A DNA stretch of 64,000 nt from Merluccius polli (lineage: Eukaryota > Chordata > Actinopteri > Gadiformes > Merlucciidae): the NCBI GenBank assembly GCA_030340625.1, contig JAOPHQ010001150.1, positions 198,623-262,622 on the forward strand, in the 5' to 3' direction. Shown here one piece after another: positions 55,113 through 64,000 of the stretch. The translations under genes and the position numbers were made by a program. Every line of letters starts with the position of its first letter. Position 1 is the stretch's first letter. The notes beneath the pieces are model-generated. The model worked only from the letters and a program-made list of their open reading frames with translations. It made no database searches and had not been told where the DNA came from.

Positions 55113-55248
55113 CAGGGCTTGAAAACGAAATTATTTTTCAATCGTTCGGCTCCGAACGGAACCGGTATATTTAACGTTTTCGTTCTTGCGTTCCGCCACC
55201 AACATATCGTTCCTGAACCGGTTCGGAACATAAAATAACGTTCGTTCT

Positions 55249-55639
55249 TGTGGGGTTTGTGTCCCGGGGAAGAAGGCTGCCGACAACAGGAACGCTTATA
55301 ACTCACTTTATTTGTTTAGGTTTAAGTTATATCTAACCTACGTAACAATGGAGAGGTAATGTAAAAGTCACGCCGCGTGGAGAGCCCCCTCGCTTTGCAT
55401 CCGTCCCGATGCTCTGCCTGGGGGATTCTGATCCTAACCGGATGTTTCCGCCGGATGCCTCTGGGCAGGAGGCGTGGCCTCCATGACGCACAATGGCTAG
55501 CGTTAAGCGCCGCCCCCAGTATATTGTTTGGCGCCATCATGTGTTGAGGTGCAGTTACTACAACTTGTATATTTATTTCTACTCCTGGCTATGTGCAGAT
55601 ATTTTACAGCCTGATGATACATGTTATTAATTCGCAACA
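55249..55639 (-). repeat. 3' LTR of copy B
   Basis: Apparently identical to 60883-61273. The U3/R middle differs from copy A, but both ends (TGTTGCGAATTAATAAC; GACACAAACCCCACA) match. Confidence 0.95.
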
Positions 55640-55809
55640 GTCCCTCCTTGGTCATCACTGATGACCATACTATAAATTAATAATGCTATGTATCATGTAA
55701 GGTCTAAAAATGGTGAGTATAAATTCAAGCGAAAAGAAAAACATCAACATCACCAATCGACTTAGTTCGGGAAAACCTCTTCTAGACAGTAGGAAAACCT
55801 GTCGCATCT

Positions 55810-56010
55810 CTAAATTGGATGGCATTCACCTTGGTGTGTCTCAAAGAATACATGGGCCGTAGCCAACAGTAGACAAATTATCATCACATCATACAATCCA
55901 TATGTCATACCATTATCACAGTATCCTGAGGACAGAAAGGCATAGTAGTTAATGCATTGTAATTTCCCCATATGAAATCCCTTCAAATACTTATATGCAT
56001 GTATAACCAA
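55810..56010 (-). CDS. 66-residue ORF, identical to the one in copy A
   Basis: Same protein as at 46106-46306, including the hydrophobic YDVMIICLLLATAHVFF segment. It is adjacent to the polypurine tract. Function unknown; it may be a relic. Confidence 0.35.
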   Translation of the reverse strand: MVIHAYKYLKGFHMGKLQCINYYAFLSSGYCDNGMTYGLYDVMIICLLLATAHVFFETHQGECHPI

Positions 56011-56502
56011 AATCGAATACCTCCAGGTATAAGAACAGACATTACCGTGTTAGCAGCTCTGGCTAACACAGAAGAGACATTATCGTGTTAGCAGCATTAA
56101 CCCTATATAGATCTAAAAAACGCCCTGTAGACTAGCATGCAATTGCTCAGATGGTTTCCATGCACGCAGGTTACTCAAAGATCATCAGTGTTATCCCCCG
56201 TATCTGTAGCCAACCTCAAGTCGGACAGTTCATGAATTCAATGCCCATCTTGTGATCCATAGGCAAGGCCCACACACCAAGGTTACCAACACGTACCCAT
56301 GTGTGCCTTCCCCACGGATCCACTCATCACCAGTAGTCAGAACATTTTAGCAGCATCAAAAAATTCATCCGTTTCATTATTAAAGCAATCATGGGACTAC
56401 AGCATAACACATTCCGTACTTATAATGCATTGTATTGACAACCGTGAAGCATACTGTGTATTTAATAATTCAACATTCAAGTAAAACAGGTGCCATGTCC
56501 TC

Positions 56503-56796
56503 CTAGACACAGGTGCCGAACTCCAGGATATCAGGTACCACAGCCTGATCAAATCGGGGCGCTCCACTGTCCCCTGCACACTCTCGGGTACACCTGGTCA
56601 CCTTTCTCCACCCTGGTTGGTGGTCCATCCTTTGGCTCTGCACTCTGTTTCTCGGAATTGTCAGTTTCTTGAATGTCCCGTTCACTCTTTCCACCATTCC
56701 CAGTGAATGTAACATAACTGCTTGTTTGATGGGTGACTGCTGCACCACCCGGTGTTGGCGCTGTAGTTTTGACACGGCGGTGGAAAAAGCTAACAA
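56503..56796 (-). pseudogene. Integrase-like remnant in copy B
   Basis: Counterpart of 45323-45616 with one residue difference (Leu to Phe). It contains GMVERVNGTFKK. Tentative identification as the end of an integrase core. Confidence 0.4.
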
Positions 56797-59700
56797 GTTA
56801 AGGTGTTAAACACAGCATAACAGCATTAGGCGTTGGCGAAGTAATTCCCAATTTTCTATATCAATAAACTAGCTTGTGTATTAGATCCTTTCCCAACAGA
56901 TTGCTGAAGTATTTCCCAATGATTACTTTAACCTGGTCCTTGCAAATGTTCAAAGACCATATGTCTGACTTATGTAAATTCAACACTTAAACAAATAAAA
57001 CGAAAAAAAAAAAAAAAATCTAAATGCACAAATATTCCCCCCTTGTAAATAAAATGCAAAAATATTTCCCTCCTTGAAATAAAATATCCTTGCAAATAAG
57101 ATACAAAAATATTCCCTCCTTGGAATAAAATACAAAAATAGTCCCTCCTTGAAGTAAAATACACTACTTATTCCCTCCTCGTGACTTTGAAAAAGTCACG
57201 TAAAATTAACACAAAGTTAAGTGGTTGCATTCATTCTTCCCGCTTGTATTGACCTTTATATATTGATATCATAAAATATATGTACATGACAGTGATTCTG
57301 GGTCCTAGTTTATCAAGCTTTTGGAACAACTATTTTAGTCTTCTAGCGTTACCTTTAAATCTTATGCCCACATTATTTTAATTTACTTTTAGACTAGGTA
57401 AACTTATTCAATTGTTCTAATAAGGCCAAATTCATGAGCTAGTCTCACCCCACCGGAAGATCTCTTCCCAGTTACCCTTTCAGCAGCTGAAGAGAGGTCT
57501 TTCCAGGTCGGGTTACCATCATCCAGTCGAAAACCACCTCTAGGAGATGAAAAAAGAGTATCATGACGGTAGAGAAGAACTCACCCCCCCCCCATCAGGA
57601 TGAAGCACTTCTCTGCAATCCAGTCACTGCCAATGCACAACAAATCATAATTATAGAGTGTTAACATCTTTCAACATCAATCGCTTGTGAATAATCAATC
57701 ATTAAAAGAATCAAAAGAAAATTAAAAATATAGTGTATAAAAACACATCACATTCAGATAAGACTGTCAGCCATGTTGCCTCCTAATATGAAACTTATCA
57801 ACCGCTGGTAACAGGAATGTTCCTGCTGTTCATTTTGTGTATGCGGTCCATTTCAATGTCCAAATATGAGTTTGAGTCCATTTAGGGCAGGAACCCCAGA
57901 TCAACTGTCCTCTCTCTAATGGACCCCCCTCCATTGTCCTGGGGGAAGAGAGACCAGAACCAACCAGTATCTTTGCAAAGAAAACATCTAACACAATGCA
58001 ACAAACAATATGTAGACAGTGGTTTCTTATTATGTAATTATAGATCAGGCATGTCTTAATCCTATATGATCTTAATGATCTTATATCGTTACTAATCTAA
58101 GTAGTTCAAACCATATGTGAAAGTTATATCAAAACAAACTTGCATACAAAGGTGAGTCAAACAATAGGTGAATATGGTGAGTGAAGTTACAATTGAATAT
58201 ATATATAGCCACACACAATCATTGAATAGTTTTGCTTACTAAAAATGGATATGGCTCAAATAAACCAACCTCAATTTCCTCATTGTCATCGCCCAAGTCA
58301 CCTCTAATAATCAAATGGCACCTGTGTGTGTGTCCCAGGTGAAAACCCTCTGGTCCATCTAAGAATCATAGCCTCAGCAACGGTCAGCATCATTGAGCAA
58401 AAACAAAACATCGTACATAAAAACAAGACAATGGACACCACATTATGGAGGTAAACTGAGCAACCCAAAAATTGACTGGATTAATTGATACACCCCTACA
58501 CTGTGTATCAGGTTATGACTCTACCACACTCCCATATCGTCGCTTGAGGCGGGAGCAAAGTCCCTGGACTGTTAGTCCCCAGCGCTGGTTGACCCCTGGA
58601 CTACTGTGGACGAGTGGTAGAGGAGATAACTTCTGATTTAAATGAAACTATCAGCTAGGGCCGTATTATGCCCATCAACCATCTTATGTACAAAGACTCA
58701 TGAGGGGGGTACCAGGGGTTCGGGGTTTCATGTGACGTGACTGAGCTGTTGGTCTGCTATTTGTCCTATAAAGCACAAAACACTCACACAAACAGTTAAA
58801 AGTATAAAACAAATACACAAAGAAAACAAATAAACAGGAAACAAAACAAATAACAGACATATATACATAGTTGACCTGATCTTTAACCGTCCTAATATTC
58901 GCATCGCTTTCTTCATTATGTTTCATGTCTATTATTATTATTATTATTATCATTAACATCATTATTATTATTACCACTACTATTATAACTATAATGCCTC
59001 CCTCTATCTCTTGACCACGTTTCTTCCTTTCCCTTTTCACTTTCTCTGACTTTTCTTTCACTTTCTCTGACTTTTCTTTCACTTTCTCTGACTTTTCTTA
59101 CGCTTATCTCTTCTTCTATCCTTCTATTTACTTCCCTCTGTCTTTCTAAATAAATCCTTTTGTTTTAAGAATCACCACTTACTGTCCCCATCTCATTGTG
59201 TCCTGTCCAACTGTCCTTTCCTCCTTTGTTAACCTTATGATTTCTTATCATTAATAAAAACAAAAATAGGTGTTCATGATCTTTCTTTGGAAGGGGCATG
59301 GAGGTCCCCTCCTTCTCTTAAGGTTAAAGGAAAGAATAAAACAAAGAGTTAATGTCAATTTTAACACCTTCCTATTACTGACAAGTTGATGCTTATGAAT
59401 AATCAGTTTTTACACAACACTTTTTATCGCAGTAATGACATCTGTTAACATAGTTATTTATAAATGTATATGTCTAAATAATAACATTAAACCAAATTAT
59501 TGTATTGGGCTCCATTCTGCCTTCTCCCCTTGCATTCTAGGAGTGCACAACTTCATTCACACTTCATTCATACTTGCAAACGCAGACTGGCAAACGCCAT
59601 TCCTTTGTCCCCTTCTTCATGGTCAGTCGTCGGGGGAGGGGTAGGGGAAGTCTGGGTAGTCTGGGTGGGGGTAGGGGTGGTCGAGGGGTAGGGGGTCTTG

Positions 59701-60354
59701 GGGGCCATTTTGGGGACTCCCAAAATGGCTGACAGGGATTTGTAATCTATGCTCCCTGCTGTGTTACTAGGCCTACCAGTTAATATTGTGTATATGCCCA
59801 ACTATGTGTGTGCCCATATGTACAAGTGCTCCAACTCCACCTGCACTGTTAGGTATATGTCTATAGGTTGGAGTGAAAGATGAGTACTTTGTCTCTCCCT
59901 AGACCTAGCATAGCCGTTAGCCTCCACGCGGACGGAATGCTACCATCCCCCCTGGAACAAAGGCCATAAACCACCCCCCGTGGTGGGCTATCTTCCGCTA
60001 GGCCCTCGTGTTTAGCTTATGTGGCATGTGGCTTATGTGTTAATAGTACCAGAATGCTACCATGCTTCTATGAGGAACAAAAGGCTAGCCCACGTGTTGG
60101 GTTCTCCAGTTACATTCTGCAGACTTAACTAAGATGCACTTTAGCAAAGTTAGCAAGCATCAACACATGCAGGGTTAGCTACACGAATGCGGGCAATTGT
60201 GTTTCATGCAAGTTAGCGTAGTTCTTTGTGAATGCAGTGTTAGTAACAATGTTAGTAGCGATGTTAGTAGCAATCGATCTCCGTTTTCCACTCCTAATTC
60301 ACCACGTTATCATATGGGTCACAACCTTTGACCAATTAAACAAGATAAAACAAT
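56797..60354 (-). other. Non-coding interior of copy B
   Basis: No gag, protease or RT found. It contains PPT-like GGAGGGA repeats (about 57040-57180), an ATT run near 58930-58975, tandem 'ctttctctgacttttctt' units (about 59038-59100), and the module shared with the ERV (about 59280-59530). Confidence 0.7.
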
Positions 60355-60535
60355 TTAAGGGCCTCAAACCCTACGGCCTCAAACCGATTTTAAAACATTA
60401 ATCGGGCCTCAAACCCGCCTCTTTTTTGTCTTTTTTATTTTATTTTAAGCCATATGTGGGCCTCAAACCCGCCTCTTAAACTAATTCGGCCTCAAACCGA
60501 TTTACTACTAAATGGGCCTCAAACCCGTACACTCA
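60355..60535 (-). repeat. Leader repeats of copy B
   Basis: On the - strand, several copies of GGGTTTGAGGCCC and ATCGGTTTGAGGCCG. The flanking leader sequence is nearly identical to copy A, whose repeats at this place (41511-41740) have different sequence. Confidence 0.85.
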
Positions 60536-60882
60536 TACATTACTGGCCATTTGTTACTTCTTATTTGCCGTAAAATGGCGACTAATATAATTTAATCAAT
60601 CCCAATTTGAGTATTCAGCGCCTGTTCATTTTACGTCGGCTTAACTGTAACGACTATGGACCGGAGAACCAAAGCTCTACCACAACGTACGCTAGCAGCT
60701 CTGTCACCTAATGGTCCTATATCTATCTATGTGCAGTTTTAGCCTAAGCAATGGGCACTGCTTACCTCCTGTTATGGCGCCTTGTGGCAGAGCTGTTGAG
60801 TCGTACGCTGCAGTGCGGCCAAAGTTCCAAGGTTCCAAATAAAGCCTCTCTTTCCCCGAATCACGTCGGGAAGTCACCAGAA

Positions 60883-61273
60883 TGTGGGGTTTGTGTCCCG
60901 GGGAAGAAGGCTGCCGACAACAGGAACGCTTATAACTCACTTTATTTGTTTAGGTTTAAGTTATATCTAACCTACGTAACAATGGAGAGGTAATGTAAAA
61001 GTCACGCCGCGTGGAGAGCCCCCTCGCTTTGCATCCGTCCCGATGCTCTGCCTGGGGGATTCTGATCCTAACCGGATGTTTCCGCCGGATGCCTCTGGGC
61101 AGGAGGCGTGGCCTCCATGACGCACAATGGCTAGCGTTAAGCGCCGCCCCCAGTATATTGTTTGGCGCCATCATGTGTTGAGGTGCAGTTACTACAACTT
61201 GTATATTTATTTCTACTCCTGGCTATGTGCAGATATTTTACAGCCTGATGATACATGTTATTAATTCGCAACA
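60883..61273 (-). repeat. 5' LTR of copy B
   Basis: Identical by eye to 55249-55639. On the - strand the Trp-like primer-binding site (TGGTGAC + TT + CCCGACGTGATT) lies immediately downstream, around 60858-60879. Confidence 0.95.
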
Positions 61274-61778
61274 TTCTTAACGTTCCGGCAGTGTTATTGG
61301 GCCTAGTCTATTTTTGTGGTCGATACCTTACAATAGACCTAGTTATTGGTATTTGCCCTTAATTTACACAGTAGTCTAAATGCGCAAAAATCATCCAAAA
61401 ATATTCGCGATATCCATCTCACATACCAGGCAGACTGCTGCTGACTGTAGCCTATATTCTATGATAAATATAATTTTGTATCAAAATCATTTCTGGATAA
61501 GTGGGCTAGAAACTCGAAGATAGAGCTCAGTGCAACTGTTGCTTCCAAATCGCCTCTCGCCAGGGTGGTGGTGGGAATTTGTGACAGCTGAGCTTAGCGG
61601 GCGGCGAAGTAAACGCGGCAAGTGGATTTATTTTTTTTTTTTCATGAAATAGGCTATGCATTTGTGAAATTTTATAGGCTATATAGAGAACGAAAAAAAC
61701 CTCTGTTCCTCGTAAAATTCCGTTCATTTTCGGTTTTCGTTTTCGTTCCTTGAACCGGTTCGGAGCCCTGCTTCCTAT

Positions 61779-62157
61779 ACATGAAATGGGTGTGGAAGCT
61801 CCTGCCATCTGTTCGTTTTGGGAACGTGAAATCTGGGTTGAAATCGCCCTCTGGATATAATTTTCATCCTCTAAGCATCTGTGAGGACAGGCGGCCAGTC
61901 TCCTGGATCTACTGGTGCTGCACTGGATGGATGATGAGTGAGTTGTGGTTGAGTGGGATGAGTGGTTTGTGCAGGAATACCTGAGGTGGTTTGTGGCTGT
62001 TGAGTTGATGGACCTGGTGGAATTTCTTCATCTTGTGTTGGGTGAACTGGTGATGCACTGGATGGATGGTGAGTATGCTGTGGTTCCTGAGGTGTAACTG
62101 GGGTGGTTTCAGGCTGGTGATGTGATGTAGGAGAATCTGAATCTGGATCAGTTGGTT
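61779..62157 (-). pseudogene. ZMYM1-like hAT transposase, N-terminal Pro-rich exon
   Basis: On the - strand: EPTDPDSDSPTSHHQPETTP, then two His/Pro repeats (THHPSSASPVHP; THHPSSAAPVDP), then GDWPPVLTDA followed by an in-frame stop and RFQPRFHVPKTNRWQELPHP. The DP(G)xWP..LTDA block is a typical ZMYM1-like landmark. An AG acceptor candidate lies at 62158-62159, but its phase with exon 1 does not fit, so the exact exon start is uncertain. It is cut downstream by the hAT MITE at 61770. Confidence 0.75.
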
Positions 62158-62709
62158 CTTTTATTTCAAAGAAATAAAAGAAAAAGAAAACATCATTAAA
62201 TCACTGTATAATATCAATTATTACTATACTAATATTATGTATATTGTAGGAGCCATTTGACCTGTTTTGGTTAATAAAGTAGATTGATATATTTGCTATT
62301 ATTTGAGATCATATCATGCATTTTTATTTTTCAGGAGACAATTAGCTAGAATTAAACAAGGTAGACTACACAAATAAGAAAAATGTCAAAATGAATGTCA
62401 AAGGTTCAATATGACTTACAACTAAGTGGCTGCATTTGAGCCGAAATTCAGCTGAATGCCATTAGGTGTAGCCGATCGCGTTGTGGGGAAAAACGAGTTA
62501 TTTTTCACACATTCATTATGTGTCATAATGTTTTGGTCCAATACTGCATGAGCTAACATTAACATTAGGTATTAGCATTGTAATGTATGGTAGCTAGCCT
62601 TCCTAATGTTAGCTAGCTAATAACAAACCTTTTTAATTTCAGCTACCAGTATGTCAACAGCTCTTGTAAGTAATAAAGACTAAAATGATGTAGATAGATA
62701 ATTTCTTAC
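62158..62709 (-). other. Probable intron of the ZMYM1-like transposase gene
   Basis: Lies between the GT donor after exon 1 (62708-62709 on the + strand as AC) and the Pro-rich exon. AT-rich; nothing else recognised. Confidence 0.5.
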
Positions 62710-62787
62710 CTGTATTTTCGGCCGTTTTTTCTCTTCTGATTTTTTCTATTTCTGTTTTTCTGCTCCAGATGGGTATGAGCGCTTCAT
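62710..62787 (-). pseudogene. ZMYM1-like hAT transposase, first exon
   Basis: ATG at 62787-62785, then MKRSYPSGAEKQK, a stop, KKSEEKKRPKIQ and a CAG|GTAAG donor. The MKRSYPSGAEKxK start is characteristic of ZMYM1-like hAT transposases. One nonsense codon is present. Confidence 0.78.
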
Positions 62788-63129
62788 CTTCCGATTAGGT
62801 TGTTGACAGTGGCTACGTCATTGTCTTCATCGTCTTCGTCTTATTCGTGTTACACCCTCCAAGTTGGGCTCCTAGCTCCCGCTAGGGTTTTTTCCTCTAG
62901 ACTCGTCTTACATGTATCTGTGTCTGTCTTGTGTCAGTGTTCTATGTTGGTGGGCGGGGCAGCAGGCTCCGACATACACCTGGTTGCGTCATCCACTACT
63001 CTCCTGATCGGACTACACACCTACGGCTCATCATCTCATTATCCGGCCATACATACCCCGGCATCCCATTCATTCTTCGCCAGATCATCATACCAACAGG
63101 CTTGCCAGCCACTCCAGTCCCCTCCTTAA

Positions 63130-63160
<31 letters not shown>

Positions 63161-63551
63161 CTTCTTCTTCTTCTTCTTCTTCTTCTTCTTCTTCTTCTTC
63201 TTCTGTGAGGTTTTACGGCAATGGCATCCATGATGTTGCATTACTGTCACTTCAGGTTTTATTCTCCCTCAGTGTCCATTCATTTTAAAGCTGTCTTTCC
63301 AGTCCAGTCCTAAAAAAACTAATTAACCATTTCCTCCCTTCAACACTGTCTCCACATTCTAATATACTTTTAACCTTGTCCTCTACCCACGCTATTTTCT
63401 GTAATTGTGTTATCGTTTCTTGTCTTTCATGCGTAAATTATAATAAAAGTGCTATATAAAATATAGCCATTTAGCCACCCCACAGGGGCCCTCTGGTGGT
63501 TATGGAGCCCATTGCAGTGGCTTATAAAGCAAATAGGCAAAAACGCCCTTG
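62788..63551 (-). other. 5' region and right terminus of the ZMYM1-like hAT
   Basis: Non-coding upstream part, with a CTT run (63131-63204). The right terminal inverted repeat ends at 63551 (...AAAAACGCCCTTG), followed by the CCTACTAC duplication. An open frame at 62800-63129 shows no known domain. Confidence 0.6.
63131..63204. repeat. (CTT)n microsatellite
   Basis: About 25 uninterrupted CTT units; gives false poly-Phe and poly-Lys frames. Confidence 0.97.
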
Positions 63552-63973
63552 CCTACTACTTCCTAATTCGAGATTTCAAGACACTGGAGGGAGAGGGGTG
63601 GGCGTAAGCGACTCAGCGACGTAAAAACTTTAAATCTTACATGGAAAAATGGTTGAAAGATGACCAGTCTTGCAGTCATTAGTTCTACATAGGCCTTTAT
63701 TTTATTTTTTATGTAATGCTATGTTCTGTATTGTATTTTAGATTAAGTATTTCCTTATAATGTTTTACTATGTTTATCTATTACTGGTGGTCTTAATTGC
63801 CTGTCACCGACGACTCCCGCTGAGGGACCGCAGATGGAAACATCTGGTGCAATATAGGCTATTTAATGTGCATGTTCCCTGTCAAATAAACAAATAAAAG
63901 GTGAATGCAAGTAAATGTCTGGTTGTTAAACACATGCACGTGCACGCTGTCCTTTTAAAAACAGTAACGTTAT
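63552..63973. other. Host flank right of the 52-kb element
   Basis: No gene seen. It begins with the second copy of CCTACTAC. The text 'ccctgtcaaataaacaaata' near 63880 resembles a LINE 3' end and may be an old fragment. Confidence 0.4.
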
Positions 63974-64000
63974 TGTGTGTGTGTGTGTGTGTGTGTGTGT
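63974..64000. repeat. (GT)n microsatellite at window edge
   Basis: GT run continuing to the end of the window. Confidence 0.95.

Larger units (their letters stand above)
55249..61273 (-). mobile_element. LTR retrotransposon copy B (non-autonomous)
   Basis: Same family as copy A, opposite orientation. LTRs of 391 bp at 55249-55639 (3') and 60883-61273 (5') look identical by eye; 4-bp duplication TTCT (55245-55248, 61274-61277). Primer-binding site on the - strand next to 60883 and polypurine tract next to 55640 as in copy A. The interior lacks gag-pol; an integrase scrap (56503-56740) and small frames are shared with copy A. Confidence 0.93.
55113..61770. mobile_element. hAT MITE (CAGGGCTTG ... 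AGCCCTG) carrying LTR retrotransposon copy B
   Basis: Perfect 8-bp duplication CTTCCTAT (55105-55112, 61771-61778). The left end CAGGGCTTG and right end GGAGCCCTG share the CAGGGCT terminus. Subterminal regions contain matched GAACCGGTTCGGA-type palindromes near both ends. Without copy B the element is ~630 bp and non-coding; 61274-61770 is its right half. Confidence 0.92.
11124..63551 (-). mobile_element. Old hAT transposon (ZMYM1-like transposase) inflated to 52 kb by nested insertions
   Basis: An identical 8-bp target duplication, CCTACTAC, flanks the region (11116-11123 and 63552-63559). The left end CAGGGCCGTTTCTGACC and the complement of the right end (CAAGGGCGTTTTTGCCT) match at 12 of 17 positions. 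Between them, five islands on the - strand encode successive parts of one ZMYM1-like transposase in the correct order: 62787-62710, 62157-61779, 55112-54701, 24481-23985 and 12116-11277. Counting each target duplication once, the pieces left after removing the insertions add up to about 3.7 kb, a normal size for a hAT element. All other elements between 12117 and 61770 are insertions into it or into each other. Confidence 0.85.

Noticed and set aside
62996..63250. Poly-Lys/poly-Phe proteins
   Set aside because: They are readings of the CTT microsatellite.

Overview
The window looks like ray-finned fish (probably percomorph-type teleost) nuclear DNA. It holds one recognisable host exon: the last coding exon of chtop (chromatin target of PRMT1), at 1058-1260 on the + strand. 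Nearly everything else is transposable elements. They include L1/Tx1-like, L2/CR1-like and NPGP-type LINEs, hAT elements, a tRNA-derived SINE, a gamma-type endogenous retrovirus (ERV) and two near-identical LTR retrotransposons.

Region 1-11,115: the chtop exon and 3' UTR; a block of DNA with palindromic hexamer cores spaced every ~21 bp (2.1-3.0 kb); a small hAT-like MITE (3856-4142); a ~260-bp tandem repeat array (4.2-5.4 kb) carrying a SINE; and a near full-length L2/CR1-like LINE (about 5.44-10.58 kb) that landed inside that array.

Region 11,124-63,551 is, in my reading, a single old hAT transposon with a ZMYM1-like (TTF zinc finger/DUF4371) transposase on the - strand. It has a perfect 8-bp target-site duplication, CCTACTAC, at both ends. 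About 3.7 kb of original element has been inflated to 52.4 kb by roughly 15 nested insertions. From left to right these are: (i) an ERV on the - strand (12,117-23,984) with paired LTRs, a tRNA-Trp primer-binding site, and broken gag-like, integrase and env genes, itself hit by an L2/CR1 LINE; (ii) an L1-like element (24,482-52,506) hit by a TIR MITE, by an NPGP LINE, and by further elements at 49.8-51.8 kb; (iii) a fold-back element (52,530-54,700) hit by a 1-kb hAT MITE; (iv) a hAT MITE (55,113-61,770) hit by LTR retrotransposon copy B. The NPGP LINE inside (ii) was hit by an L2 3' end, by an apparently intact BED-finger hAT transposon (30,919-35,735) and by a second L1 (36,770-48,751). That L1 was hit by LTR retrotransposon copy A. 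The deepest chain has five levels. Most junctions are supported by target-site duplications read directly from the sequence.

Relative ages follow from the nesting. The ZMYM1-like hAT is oldest. The ERV LTRs differ by about 2% by eye. The two LTR-retrotransposon copies are youngest: one difference between the LTRs of copy A and none seen between the LTRs of copy B. The best candidate for a still-functional mobile gene is the two-exon BED-finger hAT transposase at 31,866-34,485, whose only interruption is an in-phase intron filled with a 24-bp minisatellite. Family assignments come from recognisable protein motifs; no database search was run.
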